Source of the DNA: Alphaproteobacteria bacterium
GTDB lineage: Bacteria; Pseudomonadota; Alphaproteobacteria; Rhodobacterales; Rhodobacteraceae
Assembly (NCBI GenBank): GCA_030427405.1
Contig: JAUHXK010000003.1
Span: 275,049 to 339,048 of the forward strand
DNA: 64,000 nucleotides
Direction of reading: 5' to 3'
In this document: piece after piece, positions 25,912 through 35,961 of the stretch
Numbering within the stretch: position 1 is the first letter of the stretch
Layout of the letters: every line of letters starts with the position of its first letter
Notes under the pieces: generated by a model
Database searches by the model: none
What the model was told of the DNA's origin: nothing
What the model saw: the letters and a program-made list of their open reading frames with translations, nothing else
Translations under genes and position numbers: made by a program

Positions 25912-27954
25912 ATGCGTGTTCTTGCAGGGCTCAATGCCGCGTTGCTGAACCAGCGGGGCTACCTTCTGCCTTGGTCCCCGGTCTGTCTGGCCGTCGGTAT
26001 CGGGGCCTATTTCGCACTGCGGTTTGAACCGGGGGCCGCTTGGTATGCCTGTCTTATCGCGCTGGCAATCTGCGCGGGCTGTGCGGGGGTGCGCGGGATG
26101 TCTGCCTGGGCTCCGGTGATGACGGGCGTTGCTGTGATTGCCTGCGGGTTTGTCCTGGCGGGCTTGCGCGCCCATCTGGTTGCCGAACCGGTTCTTCAAT
26201 GGCGCTATTACGGCCCGGTCGAGGGGCGGGTCGTGGCGTTGGACCGGTCGGCGTCGGATGCGCTGCGTGTGACTTTGGACCGGGTGCGGCTGGAAGATCT
26301 GCGCGCCGATCAAAGACCGCAACGCGTCCGGCTTTCCATTCACGGCCATACGGTGCCTCTGGAACCGGGGCAAAGGATCATGACCACCGCGCATCTGTCA
26401 CCGCCGCAAGGGCCGGTCGAACCCGGTGGGTTCGATTTTCGCCGCCATGCGTGGTTTCAGCGGCTGGGTGCCGTCGGCTACACGCGGATTCCGGTTCTGA
26501 CCATCGCACCGGCGTCAGAGGGCCGGGAAGGGGTCCGCGTCACCGCGGTGCGCATGTCGATATCGCGGTATGTGCGCAATGTGCTGCCGGGTGAAGTTGG
26601 CGGGTTTGCCGCCGCCGTCACAACCGGCGACCGCAGCGGCATGGGGCAGGCGACGCTTGAGGCGTTGCGCAAGTCCAACCTGGCGCATCTCTTGGCAATT
26701 TCAGGGCTGCATATGGGGCTTTTGACCGGCTTTGTCTTTGTCGGCAGCCGGATCGGGCTGGCCGCCATCCCCGGCCTGGCGCTGCGGATGCCGGTCAAGA
26801 AACTGGCCGCGCTGGCCGCCCTTGTGGCGGCGCTTGCCTATCTATTGTTATCGGGTGGAAACGTTGCGACCGAGCGGGCGTTTATCATGGTTTCGGTCAT
26901 GCTGGGCGCGGTTTTGATCGACCGGCGGGCCATCTCGTTGCGGGCGGTTGGGGTGGCCGCCCTGATCGTGCTGTTCCTGCGCCCCGAAACCTTGCTGAGC
27001 CCGGGGTTCCAGATGTCGTTTGCCGCGACCACGGCCCTGGTCGCGGTAATTGGCGCGCTACGTGACCGAGGCCCCATGCCGGGCCCGAAATGGGTTCGCG
27101 CTGCTGGTGGGCTGGTCGCCTCGTCCCTGATCGCGGGCCTTGCGACCGCGCCAATCGGGGCTGCGCATTTCAACACCACGTCGCATTACGGTCTTTTGGC
27201 CAACCTGCTGGCCGTGCCGGTCATGGGTACACTTGTTGTCCCCGCAGCCGTAGTGGCTGCGCTGCTTGTGCCGGTCGGCCTTGAAGGGGTCGCCCTGTGG
27301 GTGATGGGGCTGGGGCTGCGCTGGATCATTGGGGTCGCCGATTGGGTTTCGAACCTTGAGGGCGCTCAGGGTCATGTTCCCGCCCCGCCGGATTATGTCC
27401 TGCCCGTTGCCGCGCTGGGGGCCCTGTGGGCGATCCTTTGGCAGGGCCGGGCCCGGTGCCTGGGGGCAGTTCCGGCCTGTGCCGCCTTTTTGATGTGGGG
27501 GCAAGCGCCGCGCCCGCAGGTTCTGATCGCCGAAACCGGCGGGCTGGTCGGCGTGATGACCGAAACCGGCCGTGCGCTCAGTAAACAGAAAGGCAGCGGT
27601 TTCGTGGCCGGGGTCTGGCTGGAAAACGACGGCGACGCAGGTGATCAGGTGCAGGCCGCGGCCCGGTGGCCGGGCGCGTCGGACGGGATACAGAGGTTCC
27701 ACCTCGGCCCGACCGAGGTGGTTCACCTGACGGGTAAACGGGCGGCAAGCGGGTTTGATGAATGCAAAGCGGGGCAGGTGATCGTGGCGCCGGTGGCCCT
27801 GGATTTGCGCGGCGATTGCGGTCTTTTTGACGTGGGCGCACTTGGCGTCATGGGCAGCCTGGCCATAAATCAGGGCAAGATCATCTCGGCGGCCCAGATT
27901 TCCGGGCCGCGCCTGTGGTCACCCGGCAGGTCTGCGGCGGGCAAGGATCAATAG
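25912..27954 (+). CDS. comEC: ComEC/Rec2-family DNA uptake channel
   Basis: The 680-residue protein has several hydrophobic segments throughout, including a competence domain with [17 protein letters not shown] and [10 protein letters not shown]. An N-terminal DUF4131-like region (about 60-200) lies before it. The C-terminal 180 residues look like a degenerate MBL domain without clear metal ligands. ComEC lets a single DNA strand cross the inner membrane. The 3' end overlaps the convergent lexA gene by 7 bases. Confidence 0.9.
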   Translation: MRVLAGLNAALLNQRGYLLPWSPVCLAVGIGAYFALRFEPGAAWYACLIALAICAGCAGVRGMSAWAPVMTGVAVIACGFVLAGLRAHLVAEPVLQWRYYGPVEGRVVALDRSASDALRVTLDRVRLEDLRADQRPQRVRLSIHGHTVPLEPGQRIMTTAHLSPPQGPVEPGGFDFRRHAWFQRLGAVGYTRIPVLTIAPASEGREGVRVTAVRMSISRYVRNVLPGEVGGFAAAVTTGDRSGMGQATLEALRKSNLAHLLAISGLHMGLLTGFVFVGSRIGLAAIPGLALRMPVKKLAALAALVAALAYLLLSGGNVATERAFIMVSVMLGAVLIDRRAISLRAVGVAALIVLFLRPETLLSPGFQMSFAATTALVAVIGALRDRGPMPGPKWVRAAGGLVASSLIAGLATAPIGAAHFNTTSHYGLLANLLAVPVMGTLVVPAAVVAALLVPVGLEGVALWVMGLGLRWIIGVADWVSNLEGAQGHVPAPPDYVLPVAALGALWAILWQGRARCLGAVPACAAFLMWGQAPRPQVLIAETGGLVGVMTETGRALSKQKGSGFVAGVWLENDGDAGDQVQAAARWPGASDGIQRFHLGPTEVVHLTGKRAASGFDECKAGQVIVAPVALDLRGDCGLFDVGALGVMGSLAINQGKIISAAQISGPRLWSPGRSAAGKDQ

Positions 27955-28646
27955 CTTCGGATCAGGCCAACCAGCCGCCCCTGAACCTTGACCTTGTCCT
28001 CGGGCAGAACGCGGGTTTCATAGGCCGGGTTTGCAGCCTCAAGCGCGATGGCCTGGCCGCGGCGAAAGAACCGCTTCAGCGTGGCTTCCTGATCTTCGAC
28101 CAACGCGACAACGATGTCGCCATTGTCGGCCGAGGATGTCTCCCGGATCACAACCACATCGCCATCATAGATACCGGCGTCGATCATCGAGTCGCCACGC
28201 ACCTCAAGCGCGTAATGCTCGCCGCTGCCCGAAACCATCGAACCGGGCACCGCCACGCGATGCGAAACATGGCTGATCGCTTCGATTGGAACACCGGCCG
28301 CGATGCGACCCATGACCGGCAGTTCCATCGCGTCGACAGTCACAGGTTCAAAGTTCGCAGGCCGCGGACCGCTGGGCTTGTCGCCTTCGATGACACGGGG
28401 CGTGAACCCGGTTGCAGGCTCTCCGCCCAGGCTTTCAGGCAGCTTGACGATTTCAATCGCCCGTGCCCGATGCGCCAGCCTGCGGATAAAGCCGCGTTCC
28501 TCAAGCGCTGTGATCAGCCGGTGAATGCCGGATTTCGACCTTAGGTCCAATGCGGTTTTCATTTCGTCGAAACTGGGCGGAACACCATCGGCCTGGACGC
28601 GTTTGTGGATGAATTCCAACAAATCCAATTGCTTCTTGGTTAGCAT
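27948..28646 (-). CDS. lexA: SOS-response repressor
   Basis: The 232-residue LexA has an N-terminal winged helix (about 1-65) and a C-terminal self-cleaving peptidase domain. The cleavage site is Ala117-Gly118 in [11 protein letters not shown], and the catalytic pair is Ser153 in [10 protein letters not shown] with Lys191 in EATLKRFF. The length (longer linker) is normal for alphaproteobacteria. Its promoter carries a LexA box, so it represses itself. It is the last gene after the trp-moa run, but with its own promoter in the 81-base gap. Confidence 0.97.
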   Translation of the reverse strand: MLTKKQLDLLEFIHKRVQADGVPPSFDEMKTALDLRSKSGIHRLITALEERGFIRRLAHRARAIEIVKLPESLGGEPATGFTPRVIEGDKPSGPRPANFEPVTVDAMELPVMGRIAAGVPIEAISHVSHRVAVPGSMVSGSGEHYALEVRGDSMIDAGIYDGDVVVIRETSSADNGDIVVALVEDQEATLKRFFRRGQAIALEAANPAYETRVLPEDKVKVQGRLVGLIRSY

Positions 28647-28679
28647 TGCTCAAACCTCGTCGCTCATGCGTTTTCTTTT

Positions 28680-28694
28680 GTTCTACGCATGTTC
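28680..28694 (-). promoter_or_regulatory. LexA box and promoter of lexA
   Basis: GTTC-N7-GTTC (on minus GAAC-N7-GAAC) is the alphaproteobacterial SOS operator. On the minus strand TTGACA (28703-28708) and TAGAAC, 17 bases apart, form the -35 and -10; the box overlaps the -10, which fits autorepression. Confidence 0.85.
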
Positions 28695-28727
28695 ACGTTT
28701 TGTGTCAACGGATTTGCCGCAAAGTGG

Positions 28728-29900
28728 TCAGATCGGCAGAAACTGGACCTGTTCGCCCGCCGCGCGGGACGGGTCACCGGGTGGCCGCACCACCAGGGCG
28801 TTGGCCTGGGCCAGAACGCTGAGCAGCGAGCTGTCCTGATCGTCGCATACGCGGATCCCATCAGCGCCAAATTCGGCGCGCATATAATGCTCGCGCGGAC
28901 CGTTCGGCCCAATTGGTGCCGCCAATGGCGCGCTTTGAAAGGCGGGCAGCGCAACATCCAGCCCTAGCATGCGGCGCACCATGGGCAACAGGAATAAATA
29001 TCCGCAAACCATTGCACTGACAGGGTTTCCAGGCAATCCAACCATGGCGGAACTGCCAAGACGCCCGGCCATCAGGGGTTTTCCCGGGCGCATGCGCACC
29101 TTGTAAAAGGACTGTTCGACGCCCAGGCGCTGTGCCACATCCGAGACTAGGTCGTGATCGCCAACCGAAGCGCCGCCGATCGTCACCACGATGTCGGCCC
29201 CTTGGGCCAGGCCAAACGCGGTTTCCAGCGATGACAGCGTATCGCGCGCGATCGGAAGAATGCGGGTCTCGGCTCCGGCGCGGTCAAGCAACGCCTTCAG
29301 GCCAAAAGTGTTCGAGGCGATGATTTGGTCGGGGCCGGGCTGGTCCCCCGGCATCACCAGCTCGTTCCCGGTGGAAATCAGCGCGATCCGGGGCTTGCGC
29401 GCAACCGGGACCTGGGCGTGGTTCATTGCCGCGATCAAGGCAATGTCCTCGGGCCGCAAAAGGCGCGGGGCCGAAATTGTCGTTCCCGTGGTGAAATCCA
29501 CACCGGCCGGGCGAACATTCGATTTGCTACCGGGCGCACGCGCGATGGTGATCAGGTCTCCCCGGCGGTCGACATCCTCTTGAATAACCACAAAATCAGC
29601 GCCTTGCGGCATCGGCGCGCCGGTAAATATCCGAACGGCTTGGCCGGCACGCAACGGGCCGTCAAACCGGTGGCCCGCAGCGGCTTCGCCGATGACCTTG
29701 AACATCGCATGCAGTTCGACCTCTGCTGCATTCACCGCGTAGCCGTCCATCGACGATGCGGCAAACGGAGGCTGGTTGCGGGTCGCGGCGATCTCGGTGG
29801 CCAAAACGCGCCCAGCGGCTTCGGTCAGTGGGACCTGTTCCGACGAAACAGGCGCCACAAGGTCAAACAACAGCGCACGCGCTTCATCGACGGAGATCAT
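28728..29900 (-). CDS. moeA: Molybdopterin molybdotransferase
   Basis: MoeA (Glp-like) inserts molybdenum into adenylylated molybdopterin. The 390-residue product shows the typical N-terminal [22 protein letters not shown] and [11 protein letters not shown]. Its ATG overlaps the moaC stop (ATGA), so it is part of the coupled trp-moa message. Confidence 0.96.
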   Translation of the reverse strand: MISVDEARALLFDLVAPVSSEQVPLTEAAGRVLATEIAATRNQPPFAASSMDGYAVNAAEVELHAMFKVIGEAAAGHRFDGPLRAGQAVRIFTGAPMPQGADFVVIQEDVDRRGDLITIARAPGSKSNVRPAGVDFTTGTTISAPRLLRPEDIALIAAMNHAQVPVARKPRIALISTGNELVMPGDQPGPDQIIASNTFGLKALLDRAGAETRILPIARDTLSSLETAFGLAQGADIVVTIGGASVGDHDLVSDVAQRLGVEQSFYKVRMRPGKPLMAGRLGSSAMVGLPGNPVSAMVCGYLFLLPMVRRMLGLDVALPAFQSAPLAAPIGPNGPREHYMRAEFGADGIRVCDDQDSSLLSVLAQANALVVRPPGDPSRAAGEQVQFLPI

Positions 29901-30370
29901 GTCGCCTCGTAACGTCCCGATTTTCCACCATCTTTCAGAACGACGCGTATGCCGCTGATCTCCATCGCCTTGTCCACGGCTTTGGTCATGTCATAAACCG
30001 TCAGCGCCGCAGTCGACACGGCCGTCAGGGCCTCCATCTCAACCCCGGTCTGGCCGGTGGTCTTGACGGTTGCCTCGACCCGAACACCCGGAAGGTCGGG
30101 GTCGAGGGTCAGTTCCACCGCAACCTTGGTAATCGGCAGGGGGTGACACAGCGGGATCAGATCCGGCGTCTTCTTCGCCCCCATGATCCCGGCCAGCCGG
30201 GCAACGCCCAGAACATCGCCCTTCTTTGCGCGACCTTCTGAAATGATTTCAAAGGTTTGTGCTGCCATGGTTATGTAACCTTCGGCAACGGCAATTCGGT
30301 CTGTGGTCGCCTTGTCCGACACATCGACCATATGGGCCTGGCCGTCGGCATCGAAATGGGTCAGCGGCAT
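29897..30370 (-). CDS. moaC: Cyclic pyranopterin monophosphate synthase
   Basis: MoaC makes cyclic pyranopterin monophosphate from the MoaA product. The 157-residue protein contains [13 protein letters not shown] and the conserved [20 protein letters not shown]. The ATG at 30370 overlaps the trpC stop by one base (TGATG). A GTG one codon earlier is possible. Finding molybdenum-cofactor genes behind trpC is a known Rhodobacteraceae arrangement (family knowledge). Confidence 0.96.
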   Translation of the reverse strand: MPLTHFDADGQAHMVDVSDKATTDRIAVAEGYITMAAQTFEIISEGRAKKGDVLGVARLAGIMGAKKTPDLIPLCHPLPITKVAVELTLDPDLPGVRVEATVKTTGQTGVEMEALTAVSTAALTVYDMTKAVDKAMEISGIRVVLKDGGKSGRYEAT

Positions 30371-31182
30371 CACATCACACCGGGTATCAGCGGGTTGGCC
30401 AGCAAGGCCTGCGTGGCGCCTGCCACGTCATCCTGACGCATCAGGCTTTCGCCGATCAGGAAACACCGGGCGCCATAGCGGGCAATATCGGCCAGGTCCT
30501 GCGGGCTGTTCAGGCCGCTTTCGCAGACGATCGTCCGATCCTCGGGAACCAGCTTCGACAGGGTCCGCGTTACATCAAGAGAGGTATCGAACGTCTTGAG
30601 GTTGCGGTTGTTTATCCCGATCAGTGGGCTTTTCATCTGGGCCGCACGGCTCAGCTCTGCCTCGTCATGGACTTCGATCAGGACATCCATGTCCCAGTCA
30701 AAGGCGGTCTGTTCAAGTTCGGCCGCCTGACCGTCATCAACCGAGGCCATGATGATCAGGATACAATCGGCCCCCAGGGCGCGGGCTTCGACAACCTGGT
30801 AAGGGTCATACATGAAGTCCTTGCGCAACGCCGGCAGCGCACAGGCGTCGCGAGCTGCCGTCAGATACTCTTTTGCGCCCTGAAAGCTGGGCGTGTCGGT
30901 CAGAACCGAAAGACAGGCCGCGCCGCCGTCCTCATAGGCTTTCGCCAGGGCGGGCGGGTCGAAATCGGCACGGATCAGCCCCTTGGACGGGCTGGCCTTC
31001 TTGACCTCGGCAATCAGGCCATAGCCTTGCCTGCTTGCGGATTGCAACGCCTTGGCAAAGCCTCTGACCTCGGACGCGTTGCGCGCCTTTTGCTCCAGCT
31101 CGTCAAGCGATTTGCGCGCCTTGTCCGCCGCAACCTCTTCGAGCTTGTAGGCCTTGATTTTGTCCAGAACGGTTTCGGTCAT
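30370..31182 (-). CDS. trpC: Indole-3-glycerol phosphate synthase
   Basis: This 270-residue TIM-barrel enzyme forms the indole ring of tryptophan. [13 protein letters not shown] holds the catalytic Lys, and [28 protein letters not shown] and CESGL-type segments follow. It is coupled by 4-base overlap to trpD. Confidence 0.97.
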   Translation of the reverse strand: MTETVLDKIKAYKLEEVAADKARKSLDELEQKARNASEVRGFAKALQSASRQGYGLIAEVKKASPSKGLIRADFDPPALAKAYEDGGAACLSVLTDTPSFQGAKEYLTAARDACALPALRKDFMYDPYQVVEARALGADCILIIMASVDDGQAAELEQTAFDWDMDVLIEVHDEAELSRAAQMKSPLIGINNRNLKTFDTSLDVTRTLSKLVPEDRTIVCESGLNSPQDLADIARYGARCFLIGESLMRQDDVAGATQALLANPLIPGVM

Positions 31183-32198
31183 GCGGTTTCCTGTGTGATG
31201 CGGGCCAGAGCGGTGATCTTGTCCTTGGCTTTGCCGCTGTCGATGCTTTCCGCGGCCATGGCGACGCCTTCGCGCAGGTCACCTGCCACGTCGGCAACCA
31301 CCAGGGCTGCGGCGGCGTTCAAAAGGACCGCATCGCGATAGGCCGACGGTGTGCCATCAAGCAGCGCGCGCAGGGCGACGGCATTTTCTTGCGGCGTCCC
31401 GCCAAGGATGTCTTCGAACGGATGCACGGGCAAGCCGGCGTCTTCGGGATGCAGTTCGACCTCGCGCACCGCACCATCTTCTAGCGACGCAACCCAGCTG
31501 ACGCCGGTAATCGTCAGTTCGTCCGTCCCATCCGAGCCATGCACCAGCCAGGCATGGTCCGAGCCCAGAACGCCCAGGGTTTCGGCCATCGGGCGGATCA
31601 GATCGCGGCTGAACGCCCCGGTCAGTTGCCGTTTGACGCCCGCCGGATTTGTCAGTGGTCCCAGAATGTTAAAGATCGTGCGGGTTCCCAGTTCTTGCCG
31701 GGTCGGCATGACATGGGCAATCGCCGGATGATGCATGGGCGCCATCATGAAGCCGATCCCGACCTCGCGCAGGGCGTTTTCGACCACGTCCGGTCCGATC
31801 ATGACGTTGATGCCCATCTGGCCCAACGCATCAGCGGCACCGGATTTCGAACTGAGATTGCGGTTGCCATGCTTGGCCACGGTCACGCCTGCGCCTGCCA
31901 CCACAAAGGCGGTCGCGGTCGAGATGTTCAGCGTTCCCTTGCCATCGCCACCGGTTCCCACGATGTCGATCGCGCCTTCGGGCGCGCGGACCGCGTTGCA
32001 TTTTGCGCGCATGACAGCTGCTGCTGCGGCGTATTCGTCCACGGTTTCGCCGCGTGTCCGCATGGCCATCAGCAGGCCGCCGATCTGACTGGGCGTGGCT
32101 TCGCCGTCAAACAGGATACCAAAGGCCTGCTCGGCCTCGGCGCGGGTCAGGGGCCGGTCGGCGGCGACACCGATCAGCGGTTTCAGAGCATCGCTCAT
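31179..32198 (-). CDS. trpD: Anthranilate phosphoribosyltransferase
   Basis: TrpD joins anthranilate to PRPP. The 339-residue product shows the glycine-rich [18 protein letters not shown] (PRPP/Mg site), [17 protein letters not shown] and [13 protein letters not shown]. Its ATG overlaps the trpG stop by 4 bases. Confidence 0.97.
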   Translation of the reverse strand: MSDALKPLIGVAADRPLTRAEAEQAFGILFDGEATPSQIGGLLMAMRTRGETVDEYAAAAAVMRAKCNAVRAPEGAIDIVGTGGDGKGTLNISTATAFVVAGAGVTVAKHGNRNLSSKSGAADALGQMGINVMIGPDVVENALREVGIGFMMAPMHHPAIAHVMPTRQELGTRTIFNILGPLTNPAGVKRQLTGAFSRDLIRPMAETLGVLGSDHAWLVHGSDGTDELTITGVSWVASLEDGAVREVELHPEDAGLPVHPFEDILGGTPQENAVALRALLDGTPSAYRDAVLLNAAAALVVADVAGDLREGVAMAAESIDSGKAKDKITALARITQETA

Positions 32199-32776
32199 GC
32201 GGGGACTTTCATCTCATTCAGGAAGTTCTTGAGCAAGGCGTGGCCATGCTCGGACGCAATGGATTCGGGGTGAAACTGAACGCCGTGTATCGGCAGTTCC
32301 TTGTGCTGAAGCCCCATGATCGTACCGTCTTCGAGTTCGGCGGTAATCTCCAGACAATCGGGCAGGGTGGCGCGATCCACCACCAGCGAATGATACCGCG
32401 TGGCCTCGAACGGTGTAGGCAGCCCGGCAAACAGACCTTTACCGGTGTGGTGCATCGTGCCCATTTTGCCGTGCACGATTTCATGGCAGCGGATGACTTT
32501 GCCGCCAAAGCTTTGGCCGATGGTCTGATGCCCCAGGCATACGCCCAAAAGCGGTGTCCCGGTTTCGGCGGCGGCCTCGGTCAGGGCCAGGCAAATCCCG
32601 GCCTGGTCCGGATCGCAGGGGCCAGGGCTGAGCAGGATGCCCGCTGGGTTCATTGCCATGGCTTCCTGGACGTCCAGCGCATCATTTCGGCGCACGACCA
32701 TCTCGGCGCCCAACTCGCCCAAATAGTGGACGAGGTTGTAGGTAAACGAGTCATAGTTGTCGATCAGCAGCAGCAT
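32195..32776 (-). CDS. trpG: Anthranilate synthase, glutamine amidotransferase subunit
   Basis: The 193-residue class I amidotransferase gives ammonia to Trp[13 protein letters not shown] opens the protein, the catalytic Cys is in [11 protein letters not shown] and the His in [10 protein letters not shown] chose ATG 32776 since it starts the conserved domain. It heads the trpG-trpD-trpC-moaC-moeA run. The partner trpE lies 1.7 kb upstream on the same strand beyond an opposite gene. Confidence 0.97.
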   Translation of the reverse strand: MLLLIDNYDSFTYNLVHYLGELGAEMVVRRNDALDVQEAMAMNPAGILLSPGPCDPDQAGICLALTEAAAETGTPLLGVCLGHQTIGQSFGGKVIRCHEIVHGKMGTMHHTGKGLFAGLPTPFEATRYHSLVVDRATLPDCLEITAELEDGTIMGLQHKELPIHGVQFHPESIASEHGHALLKNFLNEMKVPA

Positions 32777-32973
32777 TTTGTACTTATCTTCGTTTGGGCA
32801 TTTCAGGCTGGCGATACAACCCTGAGCCACGGTATGGTGTCGGGGACATACATGCTCAGGCTTGCGTGGCAGCGTCAAGGGTGCATCCCGCCCCAAACGG
32901 TCACGCGCAGGAGTGTCGCAGCAGACGGCACACTGGCCAGCAAGGCAGGACGAACGGCAAGAGGCGAGGACAG

Positions 32974-34389
32974 ATGGGCGGCTTTTACGGTGGAATGATC
33001 GCGGGTGCGGTTGTTGTGGTGGCGATGGGCGCGGTCCTGTCGCTGAACACGCCGCTGGCCAGGAAACCCGATGTTGCAACCGCGGCCCCGACCAGCGCAG
33101 CAGTGGACGCGCCCCGCACCGAAGCAGATCTTGACGGATCGGGACCGGATTCCGATCTGGTTGAAATTGCCCCCGGCGCTTTGCAGCCCGTCGAGGATGA
33201 ACCCGATACGCTTGATGGTCTGGCCGGGATCGCCCCCGAACCAGATGCCCGCCCCGAGGTGTCGGATGTATCACAGGCCTTGCAGACGCCCGGTACCGCC
33301 GACGGGACCGGGGTGTCGGTGGAAACCGACGCACCGGCGGCCCCTCCGGCGCCTGCGCCCGTTCCCGCATCGCCCGAGGACGAGGTGCAGCCGGTCACCG
33401 TGGATGCGGCGCCGGCTAAGCCTGCTGAACCTCAGGAAGAGGACATCGCCGCGTTGCAGCCCAACGAAACGCCCCCTGCATCAAACCCGGCGGGCCAAAC
33501 CGACGAACAAGAGGTGTCGATTCAGGACAGTCCGATTGCGGTTGAAGGCGACGAGGACGTGCTGCCGCGCAAACGCGCCCGTATCGCGGCGCTGCCGCAG
33601 ATCGGCGGCGAACAGGCCGAGACCTCGACAACTATCGTGGGCAAACGGGTGGTACCGCTGACCGAACGCGACGACACACCCGCAGAACCCGAGGTTGCGG
33701 CGCAGCCTGCGGTCGGCAAACCGATCGAGGCTTATGCCGCGGCATTCGATAACCCCGAGGCCAAACCGTTGATGTCGATCATCCTGATCGATGACGCCGA
33801 CGCGTTCGGGGCCGAGGCGTTGCAGGACTTTCCCTATCCGCTGAGCTTTGCCGTCAACCCGTCCGATCCGGGTGCGGCCGAAAAGATGGCGCGCCACCGT
33901 GCGGCGGGGTTCGAAGTTTTGGCATTGGCTGATCTGCCCAAGGCCGCCAGCGCACAAGACGCCGAGGTGTCCTTGTCGGTCTGGCTGGAAACGCTGCCGG
34001 AAACCGTGGGTATCCTTGAAGGTGTCGACACCGGTATTCAGGGCAACCGCAAACTGGCCGATCAGGTTGCCGCCATTGCCGCCGGAACCGGGCGCGGACT
34101 GATCACGCAGGATAACGGTTTGAACACGGTTCAGAAACTGGCCGCGCGTAACGGAACCCCTTCTGGCGTTGTTTTCCGTGATATCGACGGCGCCCGCCAG
34201 GACCCGAAAATCATGCGTCGTTTCCTGGATCAAGCGGCCTTTCGCGCCAGCCAGGAAGGGGCCGTTGTGATGCTGGGGCGGGTGCGTCCCGAAACGATTT
34301 CTGCCTTGCTGCTATGGGGATTGGAAGACCGCGGCAGCCGTGTCGCCATGGCGCCGATCTCGGCTGTCATGAAGCACCACGTTCAGTAG
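32974..34389 (+). CDS. Divergent polysaccharide deacetylase (YibQ-like) with long linker
   Basis: The 471-residue protein has an N-terminal membrane anchor ([19 protein letters not shown], residues 6-24) and a long Ala/Pro/Asp/Glu-rich linker to about residue 245. A YibQ-type (divergent polysaccharide deacetylase) domain follows, with [30 protein letters not shown]-like loops and [12 protein letters not shown]. The catalytic domain is probably periplasmic. The substrate is unknown; a cell-wall role is usual in this family. GAGGCGAGGAC precedes ATG 32974. The gene lies opposite between trpE and trpG. Confidence 0.82.
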   Translation: MGGFYGGMIAGAVVVVAMGAVLSLNTPLARKPDVATAAPTSAAVDAPRTEADLDGSGPDSDLVEIAPGALQPVEDEPDTLDGLAGIAPEPDARPEVSDVSQALQTPGTADGTGVSVETDAPAAPPAPAPVPASPEDEVQPVTVDAAPAKPAEPQEEDIAALQPNETPPASNPAGQTDEQEVSIQDSPIAVEGDEDVLPRKRARIAALPQIGGEQAETSTTIVGKRVVPLTERDDTPAEPEVAAQPAVGKPIEAYAAAFDNPEAKPLMSIILIDDADAFGAEALQDFPYPLSFAVNPSDPGAAEKMARHRAAGFEVLALADLPKAASAQDAEVSLSVWLETLPETVGILEGVDTGIQGNRKLADQVAAIAAGTGRGLITQDNGLNTVQKLAARNGTPSGVVFRDIDGARQDPKIMRRFLDQAAFRASQEGAVVMLGRVRPETISALLLWGLEDRGSRVAMAPISAVMKHHVQ

Positions 34390-34436
34390 TTCCCGGCGTC
34401 GCAGGCGGAACGCGGGGCCAACACGGCCCCGCCTGT

Positions 34437-35948
34437 TTAGCTGTTTCCAGAGCCCGTAAACCGCGCGGCATCTGACGCGGCGCGCCGGATGGCATTCGAC
34501 TTATGAACGGTCTCCATATACTCCGCCTCGGGGTCGCTGTCATAGACGACGCCACCCCCGGCCTGAATGTACAGCTTTTGGTCCTTTACGATCGCTGTGC
34601 GCAACGCGATGCACATATCCATATCGCCACCCGCGCTGAAATAGCCGACGCCGCCGCCGTAAATGCCGCGTTTTTCGGGTTCCAGCTCGTCAATGATCTC
34701 CATCGCGCGCACTTTGGGCGCGCCCGAGACGGTACCCGCGGGCATCCCGGCAAAAAACGCATCCAGCGCGTCCTTGTCCTGGGCCAGTTCCCCGACCACA
34801 TTCGACACGATGTGCATCACATGGCTGTAGCGTTCGATGATGAACTCTTCGGTCGGTCGCACCGTGCCGATCTTGGCCACGCGACCTGTGTCATTGCGGC
34901 CCAGGTCCAGCAGCATCAGGTGCTCGGCCAGCTCTTTCTTGTCGGCCAGCAGGTCCACTTCGTTGGCCTTGTCTTCCTCGGGCGTTGCGCCGCGCGGACG
35001 TGTGCCTGCGATTGGGCGGATGGTGACTTCGTTGCCGAAGACACGCACCAGGATCTCGGGGCTTGCGCCGACGACCTGAAAACCGCCGAAGTTGAAATAG
35101 AACATGAACGGCGAGGGGTTTGTGCGGCGCAACGAACGATACAGCGCAAAGGGCGGCTGTGGAAAGTCCTGTGTCCAACGCTGTGCGGGCACCACCTGAA
35201 AGATATCGCCAGCCCGGATGTATTCCTTGGCCTTTTCAACGGCTTCCATATAGCCCGACTTGGTGAAATTCGACACCGGCGGCGCAATTTCATGCGCATC
35301 GCCCAAATCGCGGGTTTCAGCAGGCATGGCACGTTCAAGATCGCGCACCGCATCCATGACCCGTTCAGCCGCCTGGGCATAGGCCGCCTTGGCCGACTGA
35401 CCGTCACTGACCCAGGCAGGAGAGACAACGGTGACTTCGCCCTTGACCCCGTCAAGCACAGCAACGACCGATGGGCGCAGCATCACCGCATCCGGCAGGC
35501 CAAGGGGATCGGGGTTTACGTTCGGCAGGTATTCGACCAGGCGCACCATGTCATAGCCGAGATACCCGAACAGACCTGCCGCCGCCTGCGGAAGATCATC
35601 GGGCAGGGCGATCCTGCTTTCGTCCAGCAGGGCGCGCAGATTGTCCATCGGATCGCCGGTCTGGGGTTCGAACGCCTCGGCGTCGAACCGGGCGGTCCGG
35701 TTCAAAGATGACGTGCTGCCCCTGCATTGCCAGATCAGGTCCGGTTTCATCCCGATGATCGAATAGCGGCCGCGTACCTCGCCGCCGGTGACCGATTCCA
35801 GCATGAACGCGTCTTTTTGTGCGCCGGTCAGCTTGAGCATCAGTGAAACCGGCGTATCCAGATCGGCGGCAAGGCGAGTGTAGATCACCTGGTTTTCACC
35901 CGCCTCATAGGCGCGGGCGAAACTCTCATACTCGGGGATCAGGGCCAT
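34437..35948 (-). CDS. trpE: Anthranilate synthase component I
   Basis: TrpE makes anthranilate from chorismate with ammonia from TrpG. The 503-residue product carries the feedback-binding N-terminal part (DTPVSLMLKLTG) and the chorismate-binding segments VGASPEILVRV, PIAGTRPRGATPEED, MLLDLGRNDTGRV and TVSGAPKVRAMEIID. It starts 13 bases after the PpiD-like gene, so the two are one transcription unit. Confidence 0.96.
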   Translation of the reverse strand: MALIPEYESFARAYEAGENQVIYTRLAADLDTPVSLMLKLTGAQKDAFMLESVTGGEVRGRYSIIGMKPDLIWQCRGSTSSLNRTARFDAEAFEPQTGDPMDNLRALLDESRIALPDDLPQAAAGLFGYLGYDMVRLVEYLPNVNPDPLGLPDAVMLRPSVVAVLDGVKGEVTVVSPAWVSDGQSAKAAYAQAAERVMDAVRDLERAMPAETRDLGDAHEIAPPVSNFTKSGYMEAVEKAKEYIRAGDIFQVVPAQRWTQDFPQPPFALYRSLRRTNPSPFMFYFNFGGFQVVGASPEILVRVFGNEVTIRPIAGTRPRGATPEEDKANEVDLLADKKELAEHLMLLDLGRNDTGRVAKIGTVRPTEEFIIERYSHVMHIVSNVVGELAQDKDALDAFFAGMPAGTVSGAPKVRAMEIIDELEPEKRGIYGGGVGYFSAGGDMDMCIALRTAIVKDQKLYIQAGGGVVYDSDPEAEYMETVHKSNAIRRAASDAARFTGSGNS

Positions 35949-35961
35949 CTTGGGGTCTTTC

